From contig NZ_CP145607.1 in assembly GCF_036884275.1 (NCBI RefSeq), positions 2,653,001 through 2,717,000 on the forward strand: a stretch of DNA of 64,000 nucleotides, given 5' to 3'. Positions 1 through 7,371 of the stretch are shown here, piece after piece (within the stretch, counting starts at the first letter, position 1; each line of letters begins with the position of its first letter). This DNA comes from Sphingomonas kaistensis (lineage in GTDB: Bacteria; Pseudomonadota; Alphaproteobacteria; Sphingomonadales; Sphingomonadaceae). Below the pieces are notes generated by a model. That model saw only the letters and a list, made by a program, of their open reading frames with translations. It ran no database searches and was not told the origin of the DNA. The translations under genes were made by a program, and so were the position numbers.

Positions 1-228
1 TCTGAGATCTGCAATTTCGCCTTCTAGTCCCCGGACCTTGTCCTTGAGCTCGCGCTCACGCTCGGCGGTTTCGTACGCGGCAGACTGAGCGTCGGCGAGT
101 TGCTCGATCATCTGCGCGATCGCGAGCTTTACTTCAGTGCTGACTTCAAGCGATCGGATACCCTTCGCAATGTCGAGCGCACCCTTGATGCCGTTGAAAA
201 TTCCGGCAGCAGCAGCGACGTCAAACAT
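1..228 (-). CDS. phage-type small protein, 3' end cut off by the window edge
   Basis: An open frame starts with ATG at 228 and reads leftward off the window, so only about 76 N-terminal residues are seen. They begin MFDVAAAAGIFNGIKGALDI and continue as an amphipathic helix followed by a charged heptad-like stretch (alternating E, R, K and L) that looks like a coiled coil. The pattern of a short helical head followed by a helix rich in Q and A resembles small proteins often found near prophage integrases. The start lies 2 bases past the integrase stop codon, so the two are probably co-transcribed. The function is unknown. Confidence 0.6.
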   Translation of the reverse strand, partial: MFDVAAAAGIFNGIKGALDIAKGIRSLEVSTEVKLAIAQMIEQLADAQSAAYETAERERELKDKVRGLEGEIADLR

Positions 229-229
229 T

Positions 230-1312
230 TTAAGCCTTCTTCCTCTTGCTCGCACTTGCGGGGATTGCCCGCTCATCGCTCCCCTCTAGCGCGTTGCGGA
301 CATCGTCGTCGAGCACGTGGGCGTAGCGGAGGGTGGTGGTGACGCTACGGTGCTTCAGCGCTTCTTTGGCGGCGGCGAGGCTGCCGGTGGCGCGGACGAT
401 GCGGGTGCCGCGAGTGTGGCGGAAGTCGTGGAAGCGGAAGCTCTCTATGCCGGCGATTTTCTTTGCAGATGCCATCACTTGGCGCAGCACGGTGTGGGTG
501 AGCGGGTAACGCTCGCCCTCGCGGCGCTTACCGCGGCTCTTCTTGCAGACGTAGGTGAAGACGAAGGGCCCAACCTTGGGCTGGTTGGCGATCAGCCCCA
601 GCAACGTCGGGGTGAGCGGCCGCTTGACGATGTCGCCGCCCTTGATCCTGGTGGCGGCCTGACCAGCAGCGAGGTCAACGTCGCTCCAGCGGAGGCCGGT
701 GACCTCAGCTTGGCGCCACCCGCTCTTCAGCGCAAAGTCGCAAGCCTGGCTGACCTCGGGCCGATCGGCGGCGAGCTCGGCAAAGAGGCGCTCCTCTTCA
801 ACGAAGCTGAGTTCCCGCGGGTCGCGGCGGGGCACCTTAAGGCGCAGTGCCCGCCAGTCCGGCATTTCTCCTACATCGAAACGAGCCTTGTCGGCACGGC
901 GCCAGATAGCGCGAGCATGGTCGACCTCCCGGTTTATGGTCGCGTTAGAGCGGGTACCGCGCTGCGGCGCGAAGCTCGCGCGGCGTCTGGCAAAGTAGAT
1001 TTGAAGGTCGCGCTGGCTTATCTCGCTAAGCAGCCGTCCGCCTCCGAGACCGGTGATCATTGCCGCCGACATGTACTCGGTCAGCTTGTGGCTGGCGAGC
1101 TGGGCGGCGTGCTCGTCGTACAGGCCGCAGGATTCGTCGAGGGTGATTGAGGGGCGTGACTGCGCCGGCAACGCCGCCTTGTGTTTCTCGCGAGCTTCTA
1201 CCTGCTGGGCGGCTCGGCGGCCCGTGACGCCCGTCGAGCCGTGAAAGCGACGACCATTTCTGACGAAGTCGAAGTGGAAGTACGGGCTGCTTTTCGGCTT
1301 GTAGATGGACAT
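230..1312 (-). CDS. tyrosine-type site-specific integrase
   Basis: A lambda-type integrase of about 360 aa that would catalyse integration and excision of the island. The C-terminal catalytic domain shows the expected residues in order: Arg in SGWRQAEVTGLRW, Lys in the following beta strand region (RIKGG), HDFRHT, LKHRS, and the nucleophile Tyr in TLRYAHV. The N-terminal part contains an arm-binding-like region and a SAM-like core-binding domain. The ATG at 1312 (MSIYKP) is chosen because AAGG lies about 7 bases upstream; a GTG at 1333 would add seven residues. It is followed by a phage-like gene and preceded by an overlapping excisionase-like gene. Confidence 0.9.
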   Translation of the reverse strand: MSIYKPKSSPYFHFDFVRNGRRFHGSTGVTGRRAAQQVEAREKHKAALPAQSRPSITLDESCGLYDEHAAQLASHKLTEYMSAAMITGLGGGRLLSEISQRDLQIYFARRRASFAPQRGTRSNATINREVDHARAIWRRADKARFDVGEMPDWRALRLKVPRRDPRELSFVEEERLFAELAADRPEVSQACDFALKSGWRQAEVTGLRWSDVDLAAGQAATRIKGGDIVKRPLTPTLLGLIANQPKVGPFVFTYVCKKSRGKRREGERYPLTHTVLRQVMASAKKIAGIESFRFHDFRHTRGTRIVRATGSLAAAKEALKHRSVTTTLRYAHVLDDDVRNALEGSDERAIPASASKRKKA

Positions 1313-1485
1313 CTGGCGACCTTTCCGCGGCACGATTGTATGAAGGCGTCGAGGTCGCTCAAGCTGTAACGGACCGAGCGGCCTATCAAGACGAAGCTAA
1401 TCCGACCTTCGCCGCGAATTTTGCGCAAGGTGCGCTCGGCAATTGCAAGCCGGTCGGCTGCCTGTGATTCCTTCAGCAGTGTCAC
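1198..1485 (-). CDS. excisionase-like helix-turn-helix protein
   Basis: A short MerR/excisionase-type DNA-binding domain (residues about 1-55: TLLKESQAADRL, AERTLRKI, then the wing VLIGRSVRYSLSDLDAFI). This is the arrangement of Xis-like directionality factors, which bend DNA at attachment sites. The frame continues about 115 bases into the integrase gene, and the serine/threonine-rich tail may be only a by-product of that overlap. There is no ATG: GTG 1485 gives the usual domain start, while TTG 1557 is the outer limit. Its position directly upstream of the integrase supports the role. Confidence 0.6.
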   Translation of the reverse strand: MTLLKESQAADRLAIAERTLRKIRGEGRISFVLIGRSVRYSLSDLDAFIQSCRGKVARCPSTSRKAARTSTSTSSEMVVAFTARRASRAAEPPSR

Positions 1486-1933
1486 CCTTCGTACCGATCT
1501 TGACCACTTGGATCGCAGTATGTGGAGGTGACGAACTGATGAGGACACGGTGGACAAAGGCGAAGCCTGGAACAGACTAGCATCATATGAAGGCTCCTAT
1601 CTGCTGTGCTGTGGCTAGCCGTCAGATAGAAGCACGAATTTTGAAGTCACTCTTGACTGCGTACAATGCAAAAGGAACAGTCGCAATTGTGTTATAACAA
1701 GTACACCAATTAGCTGCAATCTTTGTCAAGTATAACAAGATGTTTACTGGGATGGAGTATTACGGCATGCTTCCACATCGTGGGCTAGAGATAACTCGTG
1801 GTAGGCAATGGTCGAGTCTCGACAAGACACTGCTCACTATCAATTACAGACAAGGCGGGTTCCTTGGTCAGGGCGGGTTTGGACTAGTATTGATGCAGAA
1901 CTTTCGCTCGTATTCACAGAAGGACGTTACCTT
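1486..1933. other. AT-rich non-coding region between the xis-like gene and mucR
   Basis: No convincing gene is seen here. The stretch is clearly richer in A and T than its surroundings and should hold the divergent promoters for the recombinase genes (leftward) and mucR (rightward). The 9-mer TATAACAAG occurs twice, at 1693-1701 and 1731-1739, spaced 38 bases start to start, which could be binding sites for a regulator or for the recombination machinery. Confidence 0.45.
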
Positions 1934-2365
1934 ATGGAAGGCAATAGTTTGATCAGACTGACGACGATAATCGTCAGCAGTTATGTGGCGAATAATGGGG
2001 TCGCCGCGAACGATGTCGCGAAGATCGTGACGGGTGTCCATGGCGCACTGTCGGGCTTGAAGCAGCCGCAGAAGCAAGCCGTTCAGCCACAAGTCCCGGT
2101 CACGTCCATACAGGCTTCGGTGAAGCCCGAGCACATCGTTTGCCTGGGGTGCGGGAAGAAGCAGAAACTCCTCAAGCGCCACCTCCGGGCGGCGCATGGA
2201 CTGACGCCCAATCAGTATCGTGCCGAGTATCACTTGCCACGGGAGTACCCCATGACCTCCCCGAACTACTCGGCGCGGCGCAGTGACTTGGCCCGCGCGA
2301 CTGGCCTAGGACGCCGGAAGATGGATGCGGAGACCACTCGTGCCCCCGCGAAAGGTACCGCTTAG
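1934..2365 (+). CDS. MucR/Ros-family zinc-finger transcriptional regulator
   Basis: A 143-aa protein with the Ros/MucR fold: an N-terminal helical oligomerisation part (residues about 1-60) and a C-terminal zinc finger, CLGCGKKQKLLKRH with a second His four residues on, followed by the family signature of GLTPNQYRAEYHLP. These proteins bind AT-rich DNA and repress horizontally acquired or surface-related genes in alphaproteobacteria. ATG 1934 is chosen because AGAAGGA precedes it at normal spacing; the frame is open further upstream but without family similarity. It converges on the resolvase gene. On this island it may act as a silencer of element genes (inference). Confidence 0.88.
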   Translation: MEGNSLIRLTTIIVSSYVANNGVAANDVAKIVTGVHGALSGLKQPQKQAVQPQVPVTSIQASVKPEHIVCLGCGKKQKLLKRHLRAAHGLTPNQYRAEYHLPREYPMTSPNYSARRSDLARATGLGRRKMDAETTRAPAKGTA

Positions 2366-2382
2366 GGTAGCTTGTCCCCGTC

Positions 2383-2925
2383 TTACGCTGCCAACGCTCG
2401 ATAAACGCTGGCCCGACCGATGTTCAGCCGCTTTGCAATTTCCGTTGCGCCCAACCCCTGCGCGCGGAGCTCTTGAACATCTTCTGGACGGATCGAAGGC
2501 GGTCGACCTCGGTATGCTCCTCGCAGCTTCGCCTTGGCCACTCCCTCCATTTGCCGTTCGCGCCGTATGTCGTTCTCGAAGGCTGCAACTGCGCCGAGTA
2601 CGGCCAACATCAGTCTTCCGGTGGAGCTATCGGTATCGACGCCTGACTGGCTGAGGCAACGGAAGGCTACACCCTTGGCGGTGAGCTTCTCGATGATGCG
2701 GTGAAGGTCGGCGACACTCCTCGCGAGCCTATCGAGGCGGGTCACGCAAAGGGTGTCGCCTTCCCGCACGAAGTCGAGGGCCAGGGCGAGTTGCTCACGA
2801 TCGGCGGCCGAGCGGCCCGACATCTTTTCCGAAAAGACTTTCTCGCACCCGGCCTGACTCAAGGCCTCGTGCTGAATGTCCAGGCTTTGCGACGTCGAGC
2901 TTACCCTTCCGTATCCCACCAACAT
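2383..2925 (-). CDS. serine recombinase (resolvase/invertase family)
   Basis: A 180-aa small serine recombinase. The N-terminal catalytic domain starts MLVGYGRVSS, with the nucleophilic Ser in RVSS, and carries the arginine motif TRLDRLARS near residue 65. After the long E-helix comes a C-terminal helix-turn-helix (GATEIAKRLNIGRASVYRAL). Length and architecture match Tn3 resolvase or Hin/Pin invertases. ATG 2925 has AGGAG upstream. No obvious pair of crossover sites was recognised beside it, so whether it resolves, inverts or is left over from a transposon is open. Confidence 0.9.
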   Translation of the reverse strand: MLVGYGRVSSTSQSLDIQHEALSQAGCEKVFSEKMSGRSAADREQLALALDFVREGDTLCVTRLDRLARSVADLHRIIEKLTAKGVAFRCLSQSGVDTDSSTGRLMLAVLGAVAAFENDIRRERQMEGVAKAKLRGAYRGRPPSIRPEDVQELRAQGLGATEIAKRLNIGRASVYRALAA

Positions 2926-2972
2926 GCGCGCTCCTGTCTCGGATGATCCTAGACCAGAGGCTCTCACGTATC

Positions 2973-3224
2973 TCAAAATTGGCAAGAGAATCTGTTGAGA
3001 CACAATCTCCCGGTTCCTGAGACGAACCGGGAGATCCTAGATGAATGAGGCGAGGAGGCACGACGAAAGACGTCAAGGCCGCTGCTCTCTCCCCGGAGAA
3101 CACGGGCAAGGGCAATGTGGTAGGTGATGTCATTCACCTCAGTTGGGAGCCTGTTCCCAAGACGCTCCGGGTCGAAGTCTTCCCGGAGTATGCTTGGGCC
3201 GTTGGCTTTGATCGTATCACTCAT
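2973..3224 (-). CDS. small hypothetical island protein
   Basis: An 83-aa frame starting MSDTIKANGPSILREDFDPE with GAGGCGG just upstream. The first 50 residues read like a natural protein (acidic, balanced composition); the C-terminal 30 residues are Ser/Arg-rich and less convincing. It begins 21 bases after the stop of the upstream gene and has the same direction, so it would be the third gene of a small leftward operon. No family is recognised. Confidence 0.45.
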   Translation of the reverse strand: MSDTIKANGPSILREDFDPERLGNRLPTEVNDITYHIALARVLRGESSGLDVFRRASSPHSSRISRFVSGTGRLCLNRFSCQF

Positions 3225-3245
3225 AGCCGCCTCATACCCGCACGG

Positions 3246-3701
3246 TCAGAACCAGCGCAGCTTGAACAGGGCAGCGGTTTCGACATCAGGGAAGTAGGCA
3301 TGGAGATCGAACCAAGCGTTCAGCATGCCGGTGCCATCATTGCGTTCGTCCATGTCACCTTTGAGCGCGTAGTCGGAAACGTTCCCCGGGTTATTCAGCC
3401 ACTCGACCATCCCCGGCCACCAGTAATCGGCAAGCTCCGTCCGGGGGTAGTGCTTCATAGCCAGCGCGTTGCGCTCGCTCTTCACAAGCTGACGCCTAAG
3501 CGTGACCTTGTGGGTGAGGTGAGCCATCGGCTTCTCAACCTCAGCAAGGATAGCTGCGGCTTCAGGGCAGACTTCAGCGTGGTCGCGGAACGTATGTTCC
3601 ACCAGACCGCAGCCCGCAGTGCAGTAGTATTCGCCACACCGGTAGCCGCCACTACGTTCCTGTTCGCGCAGAGCTTCACGAAGTTGGTCCATCGCGTTCA
3701 T
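3246..3701 (-). CDS. hypothetical protein with Cys/His cluster
   Basis: A 151-aa protein of unknown family. Residues about 20-50 contain the pattern CGEYYCTAGCGLVEHTF followed by a further H and C, which could bind a metal such as zinc. The rest is rich in aromatic and acidic residues (YWWPGMVEWLNN, LHAYFPDVETA). The ATG at 3701 overlaps the stop codon of the upstream gene by one base (ATGA), which indicates translational coupling. The tract looks like phage or plasmid accessory material. Confidence 0.65.
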   Translation of the reverse strand: MNAMDQLREALREQERSGGYRCGEYYCTAGCGLVEHTFRDHAEVCPEAAAILAEVEKPMAHLTHKVTLRRQLVKSERNALAMKHYPRTELADYWWPGMVEWLNNPGNVSDYALKGDMDERNDGTGMLNAWFDLHAYFPDVETAALFKLRWF

Positions 3702-4015
3702 CAGCGATCCTCCCGGTTCATCCATTCGCGGAACTCGTCTGGCGTCATGGTTTCGTAGTTGCGTTCCATCTCCGTGTAGAACCCCCTCTGCTGATCCGTG
3801 GATGCTGGCCAGTGCAGTCCCTCGCATGCGTCATGGAGCGCACGCTCATGGCTGTCTTCAGGCATGATGTCCGACCAATTCCGGAGCAAGTTGTCGAGCG
3901 GACATTCCCTTGGATACACAATGTGCATCCAGTAGAGGTCACGATATTCGATGGTCGTCAAGTGACGGTTCAAAGACGCTTCGAGTAGTTTGTTCATTCG
4001 TTCACGGTGACTCAT
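3701..4015 (-). CDS. small hypothetical island protein, coupled to the next gene
   Basis: A 104-aa protein starting MSHRERMNKLLEASL. The start at 4015 is fixed by an excellent ribosome binding site, AAGGAGA, about 6 bases upstream. It is charged, contains no membrane segment, and ends EFREWMNREDR before a TGA that overlaps the start of the next gene. No known domain is recognised. Together with its neighbour it forms a tight leftward two-gene unit. Confidence 0.65.
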   Translation of the reverse strand: MSHRERMNKLLEASLNRHLTTIEYRDLYWMHIVYPRECPLDNLLRNWSDIMPEDSHERALHDACEGLHWPASTDQQRGFYTEMERNYETMTPDEFREWMNREDR

Positions 4016-4815
4016 CAGTATTCTCCTTGCTGATTGGAGATACTTAGCGTCACTACTTTGACCACGCATTATAGAAAACTTTGATATTGACGAACTTCAC
4101 CACGATGTTGGACAATCGCTAATGGAGGAATTTCCCAAGCGTGGTCGTGATCGTCCCCGTAAAGACGGTACGATCCAATTCCCTGTAGAACCCGCTCCCA
4201 AGGCTCCCCCCGAACAGACAGATGGCTCCGATCTATCGCCGGGAATATCGATGTGTGGGTCGATACAAGCGTCTGGGACGGTCCACAGACGATGGAAGGG
4301 CTAGTCAGCCCGACCAATGATCCGACTGATAAATAATGCAGAAGGACTCTTACTAAAGTAGAGTCGAAGACATGCTCTTCCGCGAGCCTTGCTCGCCAAC
4401 CAAGCCCACCTCCCGGCAGAAGGGGGGCGGTAGTCGAGACGGAAGCTCGCAGCGGATCATCGGAGATCATGCAATAAGCCGCTTTAACCCTCCGCTAGTG
4501 ACCACCGCATTTGAAGCCTTTGGGCAGGTATAGCTACTTGAGCATGACGCGCTGAGCATTGCGCGTGACATCATGCACCCACGACGAGACTTTCTGTCAT
4601 TGGCTCCCGTGGACACCGTTTGGGCGATGACGCCTTCCGCACCCTTGGACACAAGACACCAGTCAAGACACACCGTCGATAGACACACTAGGGCAGCGAG
4701 TTGGTAGAGCCGGAAATAACCGTGATTAGGGTTGAAGCGCAGACCAAGCACCCTCCTCTTACGAGGACACGCCAGTGACAGAAGGTTAGAAACTCCGATG
4801 GATGAAGACATATTT

Positions 4816-4858
4816 CCCCTTGTGATAGACGCATATTCTATGTGTCTTTCACAGGGGG
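4816..4858. repeat. 19-bp inverted repeat inside 12-bp direct repeats
   Basis: The outer arms 4816-4825 and 4849-4858 pair over 10 bp (CCCCTTGTGA with TCACAGGGGG, one G-T). After one T/T mismatch the inner arms 4827-4835 and 4839-4847 pair over 9 bp (AGACGCATA with TATGTGTCT, one G-T), leaving a 3-base loop. The 12-mer CGATGGATGAAG occurs at 4796-4807 and again at 4877-4888, bracketing the hairpin. There is no T-run after it, so it is not an ordinary terminator. Confidence 0.75.
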
Positions 4859-5013
4859 ACTATAAAGCTATGTTCTCGATGGATGAAGGCCAAGTAAGGT
4901 TCTAGTTCATAGATGGATTGGCGAGCCAGACAGATGCGAGCGCAGCGGAGCAGATGGCTGAGCGAGTGCGATCAGCGCTAGCTGAGCGCCAAAGACCTAT
5001 GCGGATCTCTCTT

Positions 5014-5038
5014 CGTGACCTCAACTTGTGAGGTCACG
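5014..5038. repeat. perfect 10-bp inverted repeat
   Basis: CGTGACCTCA at 5014-5023 is perfectly complementary to TGAGGTCACG at 5029-5038, with a 5-base loop. No T-tract follows in either direction. It lies downstream (about 100 bases) of the leftward gene at 5139-5540 and could act as a 3' hairpin or as a protein-binding palindrome. Confidence 0.6.
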
Positions 5039-5138
5039 GTGAACGGGAAAGGGCGAACCAGCTAACCCGCGCACATCCTTCGCCGCCTCTCATCACGACT
5101 TCGCAGGTGCCACTGAGGCTGCTGCGCGAACTACAGAG

Positions 5139-5540
5139 TCAGAGCTTGGGATCGAGCATATGGGCCGCACCGTGGACCTGAGGATGGTAGCCCCACCCAG
5201 TGTTGCTGCTCAATCCGGTCTCCTCCCAGCGTTCATCAAGCCCGATTGCGTCGAGGCTCCAGCCAGTTGCGTTCAGTCGCTCCTCAAGATTCCTCAGCGC
5301 TTGCCCTAAATTGTGCGGGTCTTCGGCAAGCACCATCTCGCCTGTGGGAAGGCCCACGGAGCAGAACCAGCCCGCGAACACACGGGCTCGCCCAGTGCTC
5401 ACCGTGCCGCTCTGGACGGGCACTTCGATGATGTCGGTCGGGACAGACTGGTCAGACGTCAGTGGCACGAGACGACAGAGACGGTCACGCCCCGCGTATT
5501 TTCGCCAAGCTTTAGCGTCGAAAAGGTCTTTGTAGCGCAT
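5139..5540 (-). CDS. hypothetical protein, divergent from the HTH-methyltransferase
   Basis: A 133-aa protein starting MRYKDLFDAKAWRKYAGRDR. Composition is natural, with no membrane segment and a hydrophobic central block (RVFAGWFCSVGLPTGEMVLA). ATG 5540 has AGGTG close upstream and a second ATG directly before it. It is transcribed away from the methyltransferase gene across a 72-base shared promoter region, which suggests joint control. No family is recognised. Confidence 0.55.
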   Translation of the reverse strand: MRYKDLFDAKAWRKYAGRDRLCRLVPLTSDQSVPTDIIEVPVQSGTVSTGRARVFAGWFCSVGLPTGEMVLAEDPHNLGQALRNLEERLNATGWSLDAIGLDERWEETGLSSNTGWGYHPQVHGAAHMLDPKL

Positions 5541-5612
5541 CACCTATTTATCGGGTTTGATACAGCAAGAGAGCGTGTCAGATACGCTTACACAAAATGT
5601 GGGGGTATCCGC
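5541..5612. promoter_or_regulatory. divergent promoter region with a CACA-AAA-TGTG palindrome
   Basis: The 72 bases separate two divergent genes. CACAAAATGTG (about 5591-5601) is a perfect short palindrome placed immediately upstream of the GTG start at 5613. It is a reasonable operator candidate for the tandem helix-turn-helix protein encoded next to it; autoregulation is an inference. Confidence 0.35.
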
Positions 5613-6608
5613 GTGAATCTGGGTCAGGCTCTGCGATCAGGACGCATGGCGCGCAAGTTCACGCAAACCGAGCTTGGTAAGCTTGCTGGCCTAAGTCGGC
5701 AGGCCGTTGCGGAAATTGAAGGCAACACTGGGCGAGTGAGTAATTTCCTTGCCTTGGAAAAGCACATTCCAATTTCCGTTACCGGCCTTCCGATGGGCGC
5801 ACGAAGGATCGGGGAGCGCCTCCGCTTGGCACGCATCTCGAAATCGCTCTCCCTTCGTGCCGCAGCAGAGCGGGCGGAAATTGCGGTGAATACCGTTCGC
5901 GAAATTGAGGCGGGCCGAGGTACGCTGGGGCCTCTGCATCGACTTGCCAGTGTGCTCGCGCCAGCCGCACGTGCTCGAGCCGTGAGCGAGGGGCACAACC
6001 GGAGAGGCATAGCGGTCGTAGGGTGGTCGTCCGAGCGAGTACGCAGACGAGCCGATCACTACGTCACTCCCGCACCGATCGTACGTCTGCTTCTTGATCA
6101 CGAGGTGATTGACCGAGCTCACCCGGTCCTGGAACCCGCAGTCGGAGAGGCGCGGATAATTGAGAGAGTTCTACTCGAACGAGGCTATCAGGTTGTCTGC
6201 TCCGATCTGCACGGACGCGGGGACGAGTGTCGTGACTTCTTCGACATTCACCAACAGCACCACACCGTCATCACCAATCCGCCATTCCGCTTGCATCAGG
6301 AGTTCATAAAGCACGCGAAACGCATCGTGGCTAACAAGTTTTGCTTCCTGCTGCCTTTGAATTATCTCGTGGGGGCTCAGAGGCACTCGGACATCTGGAG
6401 CGATCCTGGCTTTCCCTTAGCGCGAGTGCATGTGCTCACCCGCGGCATCGATTTTGTTGGTACAGACCCCTTTGCTGATCGCTTTAAGCCGGCACAAATA
6501 TACTGCGGCTGGTTCATCTTCGAGCGGCAGCATCGCGGTCCCCCGACGCTGCACTGGATGGACAGCAATCCATACGTCGAGAGGATCGCCCGAACTCCTG
6601 TTCGATAA
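5613..6608 (+). CDS. tandem XRE-type HTH domains fused to a DNA adenine methyltransferase
   Basis: A 331-aa protein with three parts. Residues 1-57 form one Cro/CI-type helix-turn-helix (RKFTQTELGKLAGLSRQAVA) and 64-118 a second (SLSLRAAAERAEIAVNTVRE). From about 145 a SAM-dependent methyltransferase follows, with motif I as VLEPAVGEARI (about 172-182), the acidic residue in CSDLHG, and catalytic motif IV NPPF at 222-225, typical of N6-adenine enzymes. The frame is open far upstream, but GTG 5613 places the start exactly at the first HTH and has GGGGGT before it. The fusion suggests a methyltransferase that also represses its own promoter. No restriction enzyme gene is seen beside it. Confidence 0.75.
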   Translation: MNLGQALRSGRMARKFTQTELGKLAGLSRQAVAEIEGNTGRVSNFLALEKHIPISVTGLPMGARRIGERLRLARISKSLSLRAAAERAEIAVNTVREIEAGRGTLGPLHRLASVLAPAARARAVSEGHNRRGIAVVGWSSERVRRRADHYVTPAPIVRLLLDHEVIDRAHPVLEPAVGEARIIERVLLERGYQVVCSDLHGRGDECRDFFDIHQQHHTVITNPPFRLHQEFIKHAKRIVANKFCFLLPLNYLVGAQRHSDIWSDPGFPLARVHVLTRGIDFVGTDPFADRFKPAQIYCGWFIFERQHRGPPTLHWMDSNPYVERIARTPVR

Positions 6609-6703
6609 CTAAATCCGTAAAAGAAAAATAATGCGGGTCAGGCGACTAGCAGTCTAATTCTTGGGCATGGGCAACAACAGGCCCGCAACCAAGAAAGACT
6701 AAT

Positions 6704-7228
6704 ATGACTTACAACAGTACTGTTTATTCGCCTTCCGTAGATACCATCGAGCTCTTTGCGGTGATTCCCAAAAATCCCAAAAGCGAGATATTCTGCGTAC
6801 CATTGGCAGATGGTTCGAAACTAAGCTTTGATATCACTGCCATGAACGAATACTGGAATGGACTCACCGGGGCGTGCAATTTTGAAATCCCTCTCTGCAA
6901 AGAGATCTGCAGAGAGTTCGAAGCTGATGGGTACATCGAAGCCCAGCGAGTCGAACGTTTCGCTGACGTGATCTTAAGGCACAGCGCTCTTGGCATCCCC
7001 ACCCGCGCACGTCCAATGCTGGGTGTTGAGACTCATGACGGCCTCGTTATCGTGGATGGCCGTCATACCTACATGGCGTTGGCTATGCTGCATCTGGATG
7101 AGGTGCTTGCCGGTAGTGAGCTCTATCACCCAGCCTACATCTTCGCCGAGCATGAATGGATCCACTTCGTACTCGAGGGCGATGTACCCGAGCCTGTTCC
7201 CTTCGCATCGCGTGTGATGCAGCAATGA
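6704..7228 (+). CDS. hypothetical protein with a ParB-nuclease-like core motif
   Basis: A 174-aa protein starting MTYNSTVYSPSVDTIELF. Residues about 105-125 contain GVETHDGLVIVDGRHTYMAL, which resembles the VDG-H-R-aa core of ParB/sulfiredoxin-like proteins, preceded by a short proline/arginine turn. The rest is not recognised, so the ParB-like label is tentative. The stop overlaps a following ATG at 7225 (ATGA). It lies 95 bases after the methyltransferase and probably shares its transcript. Confidence 0.55.
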   Translation: MTYNSTVYSPSVDTIELFAVIPKNPKSEIFCVPLADGSKLSFDITAMNEYWNGLTGACNFEIPLCKEICREFEADGYIEAQRVERFADVILRHSALGIPTRARPMLGVETHDGLVIVDGRHTYMALAMLHLDEVLAGSELYHPAYIFAEHEWIHFVLEGDVPEPVPFASRVMQQ

Positions 7229-7371
7229 GCGCCCGGGCCTTTGGCACGAACGTGCTCGTTGCGGCCATCGCATTTCCCAAACACGCGCGCGGGAGTGCTC
7301 CCGTGATTGTGGCTTCCCTGAACTCACATTCCCGTTGCCGACTTCAAGGCGGTGAGCATGTCGAGGTATAA
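7225..7371 (+). CDS. possible 48-aa protein overlapping both neighbours
   Basis: ATG 7225 overlaps the preceding stop by four bases, and the frame runs to TAA 7371, 14 bases into the next gene. The product (MSARAFGTNVLVAAIAFPKH to EHVEV) has a short hydrophobic stretch. The support is mostly the overlap geometry on both sides, which is typical of translationally coupled phage genes. It may not be expressed. Confidence 0.3.
   Translation: MSARAFGTNVLVAAIAFPKHARGSAPVIVASLNSHSRCRLQGGEHVEV

Larger units (their letters stand above)
4016..5138. other. 1.1-kb gene-poor region rich in hairpins
   Basis: No reading frame here is persuasive. Visible stem-loops include 4271-4290 (GTCTGGGAC arm), 4298-4311 (GGGCT/AGCCC), 4345-4365 (GACTCT..AGAGTC with an inner ACT/AGT), 4382-4396 (GCGAGC/GCTCGC), 4547-4566 (ACGCGC/GCGCGT), 4754-4767, and the much stronger ones listed separately at 4816-4858 and 5014-5038. 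The short ones could be chance. The region could hold a structured RNA, an origin or transfer site, or recombination sites; the sequence does not decide which. Confidence 0.4.

Noticed and set aside
1740..1952. 70-codon rightward frame upstream of mucR
   Set aside because: It overlaps the mucR start and has no ribosome binding site or recognisable sequence.
4690..4760. tRNA-like text GTTGGTAGAGC
   Set aside because: No acceptor pairing, anticodon stem or TTCRA T-loop can be built around it.
4069..4811. Two leftward frames of 133 and 114 codons and a short rightward frame at 4122-4304 (RDRPRKDG)
   Set aside because: Composition is unnatural (Cys/Ser/Arg-rich, low complexity), ribosome binding sites are missing, and the frames run through hairpins; no family resemblance.
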